From Camarhynchus parvulus (taxonomy: Eukaryota > Chordata > Aves > Passeriformes > Thraupidae), in the NCBI RefSeq assembly GCF_901933205.1, contig NC_044577.1, positions 1,922,001-1,986,000 of the forward strand: a DNA stretch of 64,000 bases. The letters run 5' to 3'. The first letter of the stretch is position 1, and each line of letters opens with the position of its first letter. Positions 21,626 to 31,290 of the stretch are shown here, in pieces. The translations under genes and the position numbers were made by a program. The notes beneath the pieces were generated by a model. That model had not been told where the DNA came from. It searched no databases and worked only from the letters and a program-made list of their open reading frames with translations.

Positions 21626-23287
21626 TAGCACAACAACCTAAAATCACTCTCAGCGGGGAGCAGCATTTGTCAGCACAAGGAGCCTTCATGGGTGAGGATT
21701 TATCCCTCTCCACCTGTTTTCCCTGTTGGCATGCTCAAGGCCTGGCTTATGGGGTCAGGCCAGCTGAACTTAACCTCGAGCACCTTTCAAACCTTCTCTC
21801 TCTCCCTTGGTTTGCTCTTCACCAGCAGGAAAAATATTTGCAGAAGGGGCAACGGGTAAAGGATGGATTGCTTGGGCTGTGACACAGGCCGTGCTCCCTG
21901 GGGATGGCTCCCAGGGCCACCAGAGCCGGGGACACGAGTCCCACCATCACTGCAGGCTCCTCGCTGGGTGTTGGAGGACATGGACTGAAACTCCTGATAT
22001 TTAGGGATTTTTGACTCAGTTATTTTTGGAAACATAGCTATGGATTGCCACCCTGCCTAATCACCACTCCTGGAGCACCAGCACTTTGAATTGTTTGGGG
22101 AATTGGAGTTTTCCCCTCTCCTGTGTCCAAGTTTTCCTTGCAGAGCCCCGTGCCACTCTCAGAAGCTCACAGTAATCCCCCCCCCTCCTTGCTTTATCCA
22201 AACAAACCTGGTGTGCCACATTCCTCCTGTCTGCTGCTCCAGGGGAGAGGCAGTCCCAGGAAAGCCAGAGTGTGAAGAGAAACAAAATAGGAGAGAGGGG
22301 AAAGAATTGCTGTTTTGGGGCAGATCCTAGGATTATGAGTCCTGCTGCTCCCTTGGGTGACACTTGGGGTACAAATGCTCCGGTGGAGCTCTTGGGAATT
22401 CCAATCCCTTTGGAGTTCAGCATTATTTCATATTATTTTATTTTATTTATTTTAATTTGCAGAATGCTGAAGCTGAGCCATGAAGTCCCAGGAATCACTT
22501 TCCCCTTGGGGCACTGTCCTGGCCTTCCTTAGTTTAAAATCCCAGGATTTTCAATATAAATGTGTTTGAGTTCTTCCTCTTCGGTTCCCAGCTTTCAAAG
22601 AGGCAGTTTAGAAAGTTCATTTCCTCCTCATCTAACAGAGCTTGTTAGAAGCACGGAAGATTTTAAGACACAGGTACCAAAGCAGAGTTTGGAACCAAAG
22701 GCCTCAGTGCTCTGCTCTCAGCTCTGCTCCCCCTCTCCCTCATCCCACAGGATGCTCTGATGTGGCATTTGGGATTCCTCAGCTCTCCGTGGTTTATCCT
22801 CACCTTGAGTGCCACCATCCTGCTGCCTTTTAAATCCCTAGGATGCAGGGGAAGGGAACGGGATTTGAGGGGATTGAATAGCAGGGAGCTGCTAAACCCA
22901 GATGTCAGCCAGTGGGGAGTGGATCAGGCCGGCCCACGAACCTTCCCTGGATCCCAGCCCCTTCCATCCCTCCCTGGGGAGGAAGAGGAGGTGTCAGGGC
23001 ACCTGTCAGGGCAGGGTTTGCCCTTCAGCCTCAGGAAAACCCCCAATGCCTGTTTGCACTTCTCTGTCCCGGCTCTCCTGCTGATTTATGGGATGTGCAG
23101 CTGCAGGGAGAGGGGATGAGAGCCAGGAGCCCTGCAGGCTTCACTGGAGAATTCCTCTCCAGTCACAAACCTGGGATGGAGGAAAACCTGCCCTGATCCC
23201 TGCCAACACCCCAGTGATCCTCTCCAAAAGGAGGTGCTGCCTCTTCATTGCTTTTCCTCCTGGTTTTGGGGTTTTTTGTGGGGATGC
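21626..23287. other. unique sequence with a short TTTTA run
   Basis: ATTTTATTTT-type units at 22428-22455 and a C run near 22178. Otherwise unique; overlapping open frames look random. Confidence 0.4.
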
Positions 23288-23802
23288 TGTTGGATTATAC
23301 CCTTTCCTGACCCAGAGATGGAGCAACTGAGAGGTGTTTTAAACACTTTTATTCCATTTTGAGTCTCATGAGACAATACAGATGTTATAATTCACACCAT
23401 CACAATCAGAAGCCAACTATTTCCTAATTACAATGTATTAGCCAACTATTTCCTAATTACAGTACATTACAAGCGTTTCTTGGCCTATCAGCTTTTGCCA
23501 CACCATGCTGTAAATGTAAATGCTTTTAAGCAAATTATCAAAAATTACCCCTCGTTAGTCCTACTACAATGCACCCTTCATAGTTCTATTTCTCCCAAAG
23601 TATCCAGCCTTATTTGCAAGGCCACTTTTTGAAACTAATTTTTAGTCCTATTTCTCTCTCAGCAATGTCTGTCCTATTCCATGGCATTTGAAAGCTAGCA
23701 TTCCTTACCTCAAAGTTTGCATAGGGATATGTGAGCCTTCTGTCGGGCTTTGAGAATTTTGAGAATTTTGAGATTTTTGAGACTATAACTCTATTTCTCA
23801 CA
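23288..23802 (-). mobile_element. ERV solo LTR with exact 6-bp target duplication
   Basis: GGATGC at 23282-23287 and again at 23803-23808 flanks a 515-bp segment. On the minus strand the segment begins TGTGAGAAATAG and ends CCAACA, giving TG..CA termini. A minus-strand AATAAA signal lies at 23348-23353, near the 3' end as expected. A 29-bp internal direct repeat starts at 23411 and 23440. A 6-bp duplication is usual for class II (ERVK/beta-like) elements. No retroviral coding sequence remains. Confidence 0.88.
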
Positions 23803-23808
23803 GGATGC

Positions 23809-24171
23809 TGGTGTTTTTTGGGGATGCTGGCTGGGGAATGCCCCTGGCTCTGAGGGCTGTGTGCACATCCAGCTCGCCCCAAAGCCCATTCCCCACCCCG
23901 GTCACGCCCGAGCGCTCGGCAGGCGCGGCTGGAGCCGGCAGGGATCACAGAGGGAGCGGGGATTGCAGGGATAGGCGAGGCCTGCCAAAGCCGGGCTCTG
24001 ATCTGCGATTAGCCCCGCACTAATTGCTCCCGATGGAGATGTTCCCTGCGGGGAATGGGGGCGGGATGGATGCAGGAGGCGCCCCCAGTGATGATCCCAA
24101 CAGAGATGGGTGAGTTCACAGGAGATGGAGACCACCTCTCCTTCTTTCTCCAGCAGGACAATGGGATGGGG
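23809..24171. other. unique sequence, locally CpG-rich
   Basis: CpG-containing words are unusually frequent at 23875-24035 (CACGCCCGAGCGCTCGGCAGG region). It is too short and isolated to call a promoter. Confidence 0.35.
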
Positions 24172-25280
24172 TGTTATCAATGCAGGACAACCCCCAGCCA
24201 GGGAATAACGTGCAGGGACTCCATGATTCAGAAGGCTGAACATGTGCTTTATTAAGCTATATTATATTATACTACATACTATTCTAATACTCTATATATA
24301 CTCTCTATATACTATAATATTTAGTATAATATACATTATATATTATAGTATTATAGATATAAAAATGTGTATTATACATAATGTATAAATATAAATTTAT
24401 ATATAGTATATTATATATTATACAACTATTACATACTATAATATATATTATATAACTATTACATACTATAATATATAATATATATTATAGTATTATAGAT
24501 ATTATACATATAATACATATTTTATATATAAATATATAGACAATATTATATATAACTATTCTATACTATAATAACTATATACTCTAAATTACTCTCTATA
24601 CTGTTATACTAATACTCTATATATACTCTCTATATACTATAATATATTATATGATATATATATATAGTATACTATTATATATTATATAATATATAAATAT
24701 ATATAAAATATATATATAATATATATATATAATATATCTATAATATATACTATAATATATACTATATTATATATTATATATCTATATACTATAATATTAA
24801 CTATAATATATAGTATATATTATAGTATATATATTATATATATGATATATAATAGTATATATACTATATATTATATATATAAATATATAGAGTATATTAT
24901 ATATATTATATAACTATTATATACTATAATATATACTATATACTCTATATAACTCTCTATAATACTCTCTATATACTATACTATACTATACTAATACTAT
25001 ACTATAATATAACACCTAAAGAAAAACCCGTGACCCTTTCCAGACACCTATAACACAGCTTTGACCTAATTGGTCAATCAATCAAAACAACCGTCACCAG
25101 AGTCCAATTAACAAATCCCTTTCAGTAAACAATCTCCATAACACATTCCACATGTGCCAAACAACAGGAACAGTGAGTAGAGATAAGAATTGTTTTCTCT
25201 TCTTTCTCTGAACTTTCTCCCCGGGAGAAATCCTGGGAAGGTTGTGCCTGATGCTGTCTGTGAAGAGAGCTGTGGCCACA
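24172..25280 (-). mobile_element. ERV LTR with expanded AT core
   Basis: The edges match the LTR family at 25591-26010: GACTCCATGATTCAGAAGGC at the left; AAACAATCTCCATAACACAT, then TTTCTCTGAACTTTC and GAAATCCTGGGAAGG at the right. The AT segment that is about 80 bp in the sister copy is about 770 bp here. GGGTGT occurs at 24169-24174 and at 25281-25286, but in G-rich sequence, so it is only a possible target duplication. No coding region. Confidence 0.7.
24247..25015. repeat. 770-bp AT-rich expansion
   Basis: Almost only A, T and occasional C on the plus strand, with recurring TATATACTCTCTATATACTA phrases and ATATTATA units. It lies inside the LTR above, where the family normally carries a short AT-rich stretch. 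Confidence 0.93.
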
Positions 25281-25394
25281 GGGTGTCTCCCATAGGGCCC
25301 TGAACTCATCAGTTTTCATTATGCAAATGAGGCAGGAGGATGACAATAATGGCTTTGAGCGGAGACCCACAAATGATGCCTGGAGTTTTATCTT

Positions 25395-25590
25395 TCGTAT
25401 TTTCCAGGTTCTGTACTGCATTGGTGCAGAACTCTGAACAGCTCACACAAAACAATCCCTTTCCAGCTCCAGAACCAAGGACAAACCATTCCTTTCCCAG
25501 AAATGCTGTGAAACCTCTGCAGCTTTGGGCTGAAAAAGCATAAATACAGAGAACTGAGGAGAGCAATCTGGGAGGATGGGACTGCAGAAC
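25395..25590 (+). mobile_element. probable ERV LTR, 5' part, interrupted
   Basis: GCTTTGGGCTGAAAAAGCAT, then AAATACAGAGAACTGAGGAG, resembles U3 sequence of a songbird LTR as I remember it. The block ends in CAGAAC exactly where a minus-strand LTR begins, and CAGAAC recurs at 26011-26016, where sequence leading to a TATA box continues. I read the two pieces as one plus-strand LTR split by the other. The left edge is uncertain. Confidence 0.45.
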
Positions 25591-26010
25591 TATTGTATTT
25601 GTGGGGTGCCCAGACAGAGGAGGGAATGATGAATCTGACTCCATGTTCTCAGAAGGCTAATTTATTATTTTGTGATACTGTATTATATTAAAGAATACTA
25701 AACTAAACTATAGTAAAGAATACAGAAAGGATACTTACAGAAGACTCAAAAGATAATAATGAAAACTCCTGACTCTCTCCAGAGTCCTGGCACAGCTTGG
25801 CCCTGGTTGGCCAAAGAGCCAAAACAACTCCCAGCAGAATCCAATGGAACAATCCCCTGTGGGTAAACAACCTCCAGACACATTTCACATGAGCACAACA
25901 CAGGAGAAGCAAATGAGAGAAGAATTGTTTTCCTTTTCTCTGAGGCTTCTCAGTTTCCCAGGAGAAGAATCCTGGGCAAAGGGATTTTTCCAGAAAATAC
26001 GACAGTGACT
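25591..26010 (-). mobile_element. ERV solo LTR, nested
   Basis: A reference copy of the family in this window: ATCTGACTCCATGTTCTCAG, then AAGGCTAATTTATTATTTTG, an AT-rich middle, GGGTAAACAACCTCC and TTTCTCTGAGGCTTC, with the end near GAAAATACGACA. The true TG..CA edges may be 25594 and 26004. CAGAAC flanks it at 25585-25590 and 26011-26016, a candidate 6-bp duplication. Confidence 0.8.
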
Positions 26011-26066
26011 CAGAACCTGGAGCTCTAATTGGACAATCAACCCCAGCATGGAAATGGACCAAAACT

Positions 26067-26073
26067 TATAAAA
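26067..26073 (+). promoter_or_regulatory. LTR TATA box
   Basis: TATAAAA, about 80 bp before the AATAAA signal of the same LTR. It may be inactive today; no transcript evidence is available from sequence. Confidence 0.5.
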
Positions 26074-26152
26074 GTGTGAAAATTTGTAACTTGGGGTCCA
26101 TCTTGGGTGTAACCTTGGCCGGGCTCTTGTACAGGCAAAGGTGTATCCTTTT

Positions 26153-26158
26153 AATAAA
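26153..26158 (+). terminator. LTR polyadenylation signal
   Basis: AATAAA in the expected position of the plus-strand LTR, about 60 bp before its end. Confidence 0.5.
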
Positions 26159-26219
26159 TCCTTAATTTATTCCTTAACTCTGGCTAGCCTCCGTTCCAGG
26201 AAGCCTCTTAAACATCACA

Positions 26220-26789
26220 CGGAGCATGACAAAACAAATCCCAAAAAATCCAACTATCCCCATTCCATTTTATCAGAAATATCCATCAAGCACCCCCCTA
26301 AATTATCTTGAAACAGCCAAGTAAGGAACCTTGTTTTGAAGGAAATGCTTTTGGTTTTCCACTAATTTGGAAAGCCTTCTCCTGTTTGTGGCTTTCTCCA
26401 TCAGTTTACTGATTTGCTTTCCCAAAGGAATTGCAAACTGTGTAGCGAAATGTCTATTTAGGGCAGTGGATAAATTAAATATGTAAGTTATTTGAATGTG
26501 CAATGGGTTATACCAAAGTAAAAAAAATAGAAAAAGATCTTTTTAAGGGTTTATTTGGTTTGGGGTTTTTTGTTCATTTGGTGGCATGGGTTTTTCTTGG
26601 GGGCAGGAATTAAACTTTTACTGAGGATGCAATCTGTTTTCTGGCATCTAAACTGTAATGTAAAAGACTTATTTTCCCTCCTTTCCAGTGCTGACTGAAG
26701 GTCTTTATTCATCCAGGGTGAGAGACTCAGCTCCTCACCCTATTTCCTGATACTTTCTCATGTTCTTCTCCAATTCTTTTGTATAAGAA
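26220..26789. other. unique AT-rich sequence
   Basis: Repeat-poor, with several ATTA-type motifs. Nothing coding. Confidence 0.4.
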
Positions 26790-27076
26790 TTGACATTGGG
26801 TTTGGGATTTTTTTTGATGGTTTTTTGTTTGGGGTTTTTTTGGAGGTTTTTTTGTTGTTGGTGGTGGTTGGTTGGTTTTTTGTTTGGTTTTATTTGGTTT
26901 GGGGTTTTTTTTTCTTTTGGTTTTTTTTTTTTGAGTCTTTTTGGGTTTATTTTTTTGGGGTCTTTGGGTTTATTTTTGGGGGTTTTTTTGTGGTTTATTT
27001 TTTGGGGGGGTGGGTTGTCTGTTTGTTTGGGGTTTTTGTTTTTGCTTTGTCTTGGTTTTTGTTGTTGTTGTTGTTG
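26790..27076. repeat. T/G-only low-complexity block
   Basis: About 290 bp nearly free of A and C on the plus strand, made of TTTTTGG and GGGGTTT units and ending in GTT repeats (27059-27075). G runs of 3-7 bases recur (for example 27004-27010), so the plus strand could form G-quadruplexes. Open frames rich in Phe, Gly, Val and Leu are artefacts. Confidence 0.9.
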
Positions 27077-27570
27077 AAATGTGCTGGAATTGGGGTGTGG
27101 GGTTTATAGGGCAGTTTTGTGTGCTTGGCAGCTTTGGTGAGGGGCTTGGTGCAGGCAGGGCAGCAGTGCATGGGTGATTTCTCATCCCTGAATTCCGGCA
27201 GCCCGTTCATTTTTGGGGAAGAAGAAAAGAGAGGAGAATTGGATGAAGCAAACTGCCGCAACCCTGAGCCTGGAGAGCCATGTCCTGTCTCTCCCTGTGG
27301 TGCCACAAGGCAGCCACAGCTCATCCATCACTCTGAGGGATGTGTCCAAACCTTCTAATTAAGGAATATAACCTGGGGTAGGGAGCTTAAACTGCTTCTG
27401 ACCTGTATTTTTTAATTAAGGCATTTTTTAATACAAGCCTTGCTTGGGGTCATCTGATAATACTCATCTGGACATAAGGCAGCCTAACCTTGTTAACCCT
27501 TGATTGTTCCTGCTGCACTTTAAAGCCAGTCCTGAGGAAAACCATCCCAAAAATTCAGCACCAGGCAGCC
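27077..27570. other. unique non-coding sequence
   Basis: Nothing recognisable. Confidence 0.4.
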
Positions 27571-27705
27571 ACAGAATCCCAGATTGTTTTGGGATGGAGG
27601 GGACCTGAAGATTGTCCCATCCCAGCCCTGCCATGGACAGGGACACCTCCCCCTAGACCAGGTTGTTCCAAGCTGGCCTTGAAGCATCTCCAGGCTCTCC
27701 TTGGG
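27571..27705 (-). mobile_element. CR1 fragment, 3' end
   Basis: ACAGAATCCCAGATTGTTTT, GGGATGGAGGGGACCTGAAG, ATGGACAGGGACACCTCCCC and CTAGACCAGGTTGTTCCAAG on the plus strand. The tail (CACAGAATC) is retained and moderately diverged. Confidence 0.85.
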
Positions 27706-28894
27706 ATCATCGTTTCCTTGGACCTTGCAGAGCAGAGGTCTGTGACAAAGGGCTCTGTGGAGGAGACCCTTGTTCCCATCAGCAGATGGAACAACTGCTG
27801 AACTCAGGGGATTGAGGAGAGAAAACCAAGCACTGAGCAGATTTACAGAACATTTTGTACATTTGGGTTTTTGCTTAGCCTGTGGCGTCCTGCACGCAGC
27901 AAGATTGCGCAGGGAGAGCTGCTAATTCAGTGTTTTCACTGGGAAAACTGCTAATTCAGGGTTTTCACACTGGGGAAACAGCAATCTGAGTGCATTCCTT
28001 CACCCAGTCCAAGGAACCAGATCCATGAAAATCCCGTGCAGTGTGCCCTGCCAGGCTTGGCTCTTTCGTCTGGCACCCTTAAAATATTTTCACTGAGGGG
28101 GAGAAAAATTTCTGGGTGCTTTTGTTTGTGCCCTTGTTTCTGGGTACAGACCTTCCCAAGGTGGGAAAGGTGCTCTGCAGAGTGGCCTTGGGAATGGTTT
28201 GGGCTGGGATTCCCTGGGATAATCCAGCCATGCTGGAGCCCGTGACATCAAACACACAGCCAGAGGTTTTTCCTTGCTTACCCATTCCGGGGTACAGCAG
28301 GAGAGTCAGGCAGAGAAAAAACTCCCTGCTCATCTCAAATACAATTAAAAGACACTGAGGAATGGGAAGAAGAAAAATTTGAGAAAGAGGCTCCACCAAC
28401 CCCTCCCTCCCCCCGCCAATAATTCCCACCAAGCCCAGTGTTTCAAACTCAATTTACCACCTCCTTGGTTGGGGGAGTGTTTACGACACATTCCCTGCAT
28501 TCCTTTTCCAGAAATGCTGTAAAATTGGGCTGGGTTTTTTTGGTTTTTGGTTTTTTTTACCTTTCCCTTGCATGTGATGCAGAGAGTGACTCACATCTGG
28601 AAAATTCGCCTTGCACTGAGCTCTTCCCAGAGCAATTTACCTGAAGGGGACATCAAAGGTGACCCTGAGTGTGCTGCCCCACAACTTTTGTGTTTTTGGG
28701 GTTAGTTTGAGTCATGATAACAACAGAAATGGGGAGGGATGGGGTGAGAGGGAGGATTTACATGTTCTAGAGGAGGAGAACTGAGGAAATCCACCCCAGG
28801 TTGTGCCCAAGGATGTCTTTTCCATGCCCATGGTGGTCTGTGCTCAGTGTGGCAGGAGTGGGAAGGGAAAACTCCACACAAAGGTGTCCTCAAG
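27706..28894. other. unique sequence with a possible LTR scrap
   Basis: CATTCCTTTTCCAGAAATGC at 28498-28517, followed by TGTAAAATTGGGCTGGG, resembles CATTCCTTTCCCAGAAATGC at 25487-25506. It is therefore probably a small remnant of the same LTR family. A two-copy repeat (GCTAATTCAGTGTTTTCACT and GCTAATTCAGGGTTTTCACA) lies near 27920-27970. No gene. Confidence 0.4.
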
Positions 28895-29020
28895 CCATCC
28901 CTGGAAGTGCTGGATGGGCCTTGGAGCCACCTGGTGTGGTGGATATTGTCCCTGCCCATGGCAGAGGTGGAATGAGCTTCAAGGGTTCCTCCAGCCCAAA
29001 CCTTTCTGGGATTCTGTGAC
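28895..29020 (+). mobile_element. CR1 fragment, 3' end
   Basis: CCATCCCTGGAAGTGCTGGA, GGCCTTGGAGCCACCTGGTG, TTGTCCCTGCCCATGGCAGA, a CAGCCCAAACCTTTCTGGGA tail and ATTCTGTGAC. It ends only 14 bp before the LTR at 29035. Confidence 0.88.
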
Positions 29021-29034
29021 CCAAGGAGGAGAAG

Positions 29035-29552
29035 TGACGGGGTTTCTGGTGTCGAGATGACTTTGACTTTCATGTTAGAAAGTCTCTTTTTTTCAGCTCT
29101 GAGACTGAAGAAGAAGACGGGATTTTTTGGCTCTGGTTCTCAAGGTTATTTATAAAAACTACATGCACATTATTTACAATAATTTTCTAGTACTTATTAC
29201 TTATGTTAGGCAGTTTGTCTCTACTCTAAACCAATCCAAAAGTGCCACCATCACAGCAGAAGATGGAGGACAAGAAGAGGAAGGAGAAAACAGGACACAC
29301 CCAGATTCTCGTATCTTGCTTCTTGAAGCCTCATCCTAAAATCCCCAAAATTCTACATTTTCACCCTGTGATAATTTCACTATCATTCTGCTCAAACCCT
29401 TGTGGTTTGTAAACCTTCACAAAAAGTTGGTAATTGTTTCCATGGGTTAAAATCAAAGGCACAGGTGGTTTTGATCTGTGCCAAGGTCCCTGAACCCCTG
29501 ACAGGGTCTGGAGTTCTCCAGGGCAGCCAGAGGAATGTCCTGGGTTCCAACA
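29035..29552 (-). mobile_element. ERV solo LTR with exact 6-bp target duplication
   Basis: GAGAAG at 29029-29034 is repeated at 29553-29558. Between them are 518 bp that read TGTTGGAACCCAGG..CCCCGTCA on the minus strand (TG..CA). An AT-rich core (29146-29160) gives a minus-strand TATAAATAA. Part of a minus-strand open frame runs through it by chance. A 6-bp duplication again points to a class II-type element. No internal genes remain. Confidence 0.88.
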
Positions 29553-29558
29553 GAGAAG

Positions 29559-30789
29559 ACCCAGCCAGGCACTGAAATCAGGAAAATGGCACCAAATTGC
29601 TGCTTTCCAAAGAGAAAAAGGGTTTAACCACTGGAAGAGGTGTCTCCAAAGCACCCTGTGCCTTTTTCTCAGCTCTGCCCTGAGTTTATATCCGCCCTGC
29701 AGTGGCAGATTCCCCCTCAGCCCTGGCTTGTTGGGCTTGCTGGAGGGATTTCCACCAGAGCTCAGGAGGCCAGGCTGGGTGCGTGTGAGGATTCCTCCCT
29801 GCTTTGCAAAGCTCCTGCTCCAATCTGGGTCTCTTGCCACGAGCTGGGAGCCCAGCCCAGAGGCTGAAATTCCATATGGCTCACCCAGGAATTCCACCCT
29901 TCGTTCCTGTAATCTGCCTGATTGCAGAATCCTAATTGGCTCGGGTAGGGGGAATCTCTCCTCTCCCAAATTCCCAAGTCTGAGGCAGCAGCCCCAGCTC
30001 CCCACCAAGGCTGCAGCACAGCTCCTGCTCTCCCCAAGGGGTGTGGAGCTGCTGCTGTCTCCCCTGCTGATGGATGAGGGTGTCAGGACTGGTTATGTCA
30101 CGTCAGGGGATGCAGGGGCACGGGGAGAGCTAATGGGATGAGGCAGGAGGCGTTTGGGAATGGGAGAGAAGGGGGAAGGAGGCTCTCCGTGCACCAGAGC
30201 ACACATCTGTTCTGTGGCATAATTCCAATTAACTGGGGGGAATTCGCTGCATCTCGTGTGTCCTCTGTGGTGACACACAGCACAGAAATGAAGGCTTGGA
30301 AAGCTTTTGTGAAAGCTCAGCAGCCACAGTGGGTTTAAATAGCCTTTTTTTTTTTTAATTAAAAAAAAGGAGAGAGAGAGAGGAATTCTGATGGCAATTT
30401 CCTACTCTTGACTGATTTTACATAATTTGTGCTTGCACTGATTGCAGTTCTGTAAACAGGAACTCCAGGGCTCTGTATCTCTCCACCAAGGGAGGAGAGG
30501 TTTAGGTTTTCACTTTTCTCCTGGATGAAATGTGAATTGCTGCTGTTTCATCCCTAGGGATGCAGCAAGGAGATCCTTCCCAGGGTGAGGAAATAAATCT
30601 GGCTGCTGCCGGGCTCCAGCCTGGTGACCAGCCCACGCTGGCAGCATCTTCCTCTCCAAGAGAAAAGGGGATGGAAAAATGATCTGGGGGAATCTGAATT
30701 TGGGATCTTCTAGGGATAGGAAGAACCTGTGCAGTCCTAATATCCCTTTGTGTGGGAATCAGGAAACCAGAAACTTCTACAGACACTGA
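29559..30789. other. unique non-coding sequence
   Basis: T10/A8 runs and a short GA repeat at 30348-30382. Otherwise featureless. Confidence 0.4.
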
Positions 30790-31290
30790 AGAGTTGAATC
30801 TGCAGCCTTAGAAAACGCTTGAATTGATGTGAAAATACAATGTTTGAAAATACAATTGATGTGAAAATACAAACATTAAGCAAAAAAATCATAAATTTAT
30901 GTTTTTATAGTTGTAAGTAAAAATGTACCTTAAGTCAAAAACTGTATTGGTAAGATAGTGAAGAGTTTATGAGTGTATATATATAAAAAAGCTGAGTTTA
31001 AAATTTATAATAGAAGCATATGTGTGTACATGCCACAGAAAACCATGAGATTAAAGCGTCCACAATGCAACAAAATTAAGTAAAAGTGAAAGGTTAGAAA
31101 AGCAAAATAAACCTTGTAGCAACGATCTATTGAATTAGAAAATTATGTATTGCCTTGTAGCAAAGAAACTTATAACGACCTTAAACCATGTAATTACTCC
31201 TTTAACATCTCACAACCTCTGAAACTGATGTTTACCTGAGCAGTAAATCGTTCTTAACCCAACAATAATCCCATTCCTTAATTGCAAAGC
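30790..31290. other. AT-rich block of unknown origin
   Basis: Strongly AT-rich, CpG-poor 500 bp with a 32-bp direct repeat (AATTGATGTGAAAATACAA at 30822 and 30854) and a TATATATAAAA motif near 30978. Its composition differs sharply from the neighbouring GC-rich DNA, as an old LTR or other element would, but I cannot assign a family. Confidence 0.4.

Larger units (their letters stand above)
26011..26219 (+). mobile_element. ERV LTR, 3' part with promoter and poly(A) signal
   Basis: An ATTGGACAATC CCAAT-like motif, a TATA box (TATAAAA, 26067-26073), an AATAAA (26153-26158) and a terminal CATCACA ending at 26219 follow in the right order for the U3-R-U5 of a plus-strand LTR. Its upstream part is displaced by the minus-strand LTR. 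Confidence 0.7.

Noticed and set aside
26790..27109. Hydrophobic frames suggesting membrane proteins
   Set aside because: They are translations of the T/G-only block; Phe, Val, Gly and Leu follow from TTT, GTT, GGG and TTG codons.
29361..30008. 215-codon minus-strand open frame
   Set aside because: Part of it is the solo LTR at 29035-29552 and the rest is unrelated unique DNA, so a continuous protein is unlikely.
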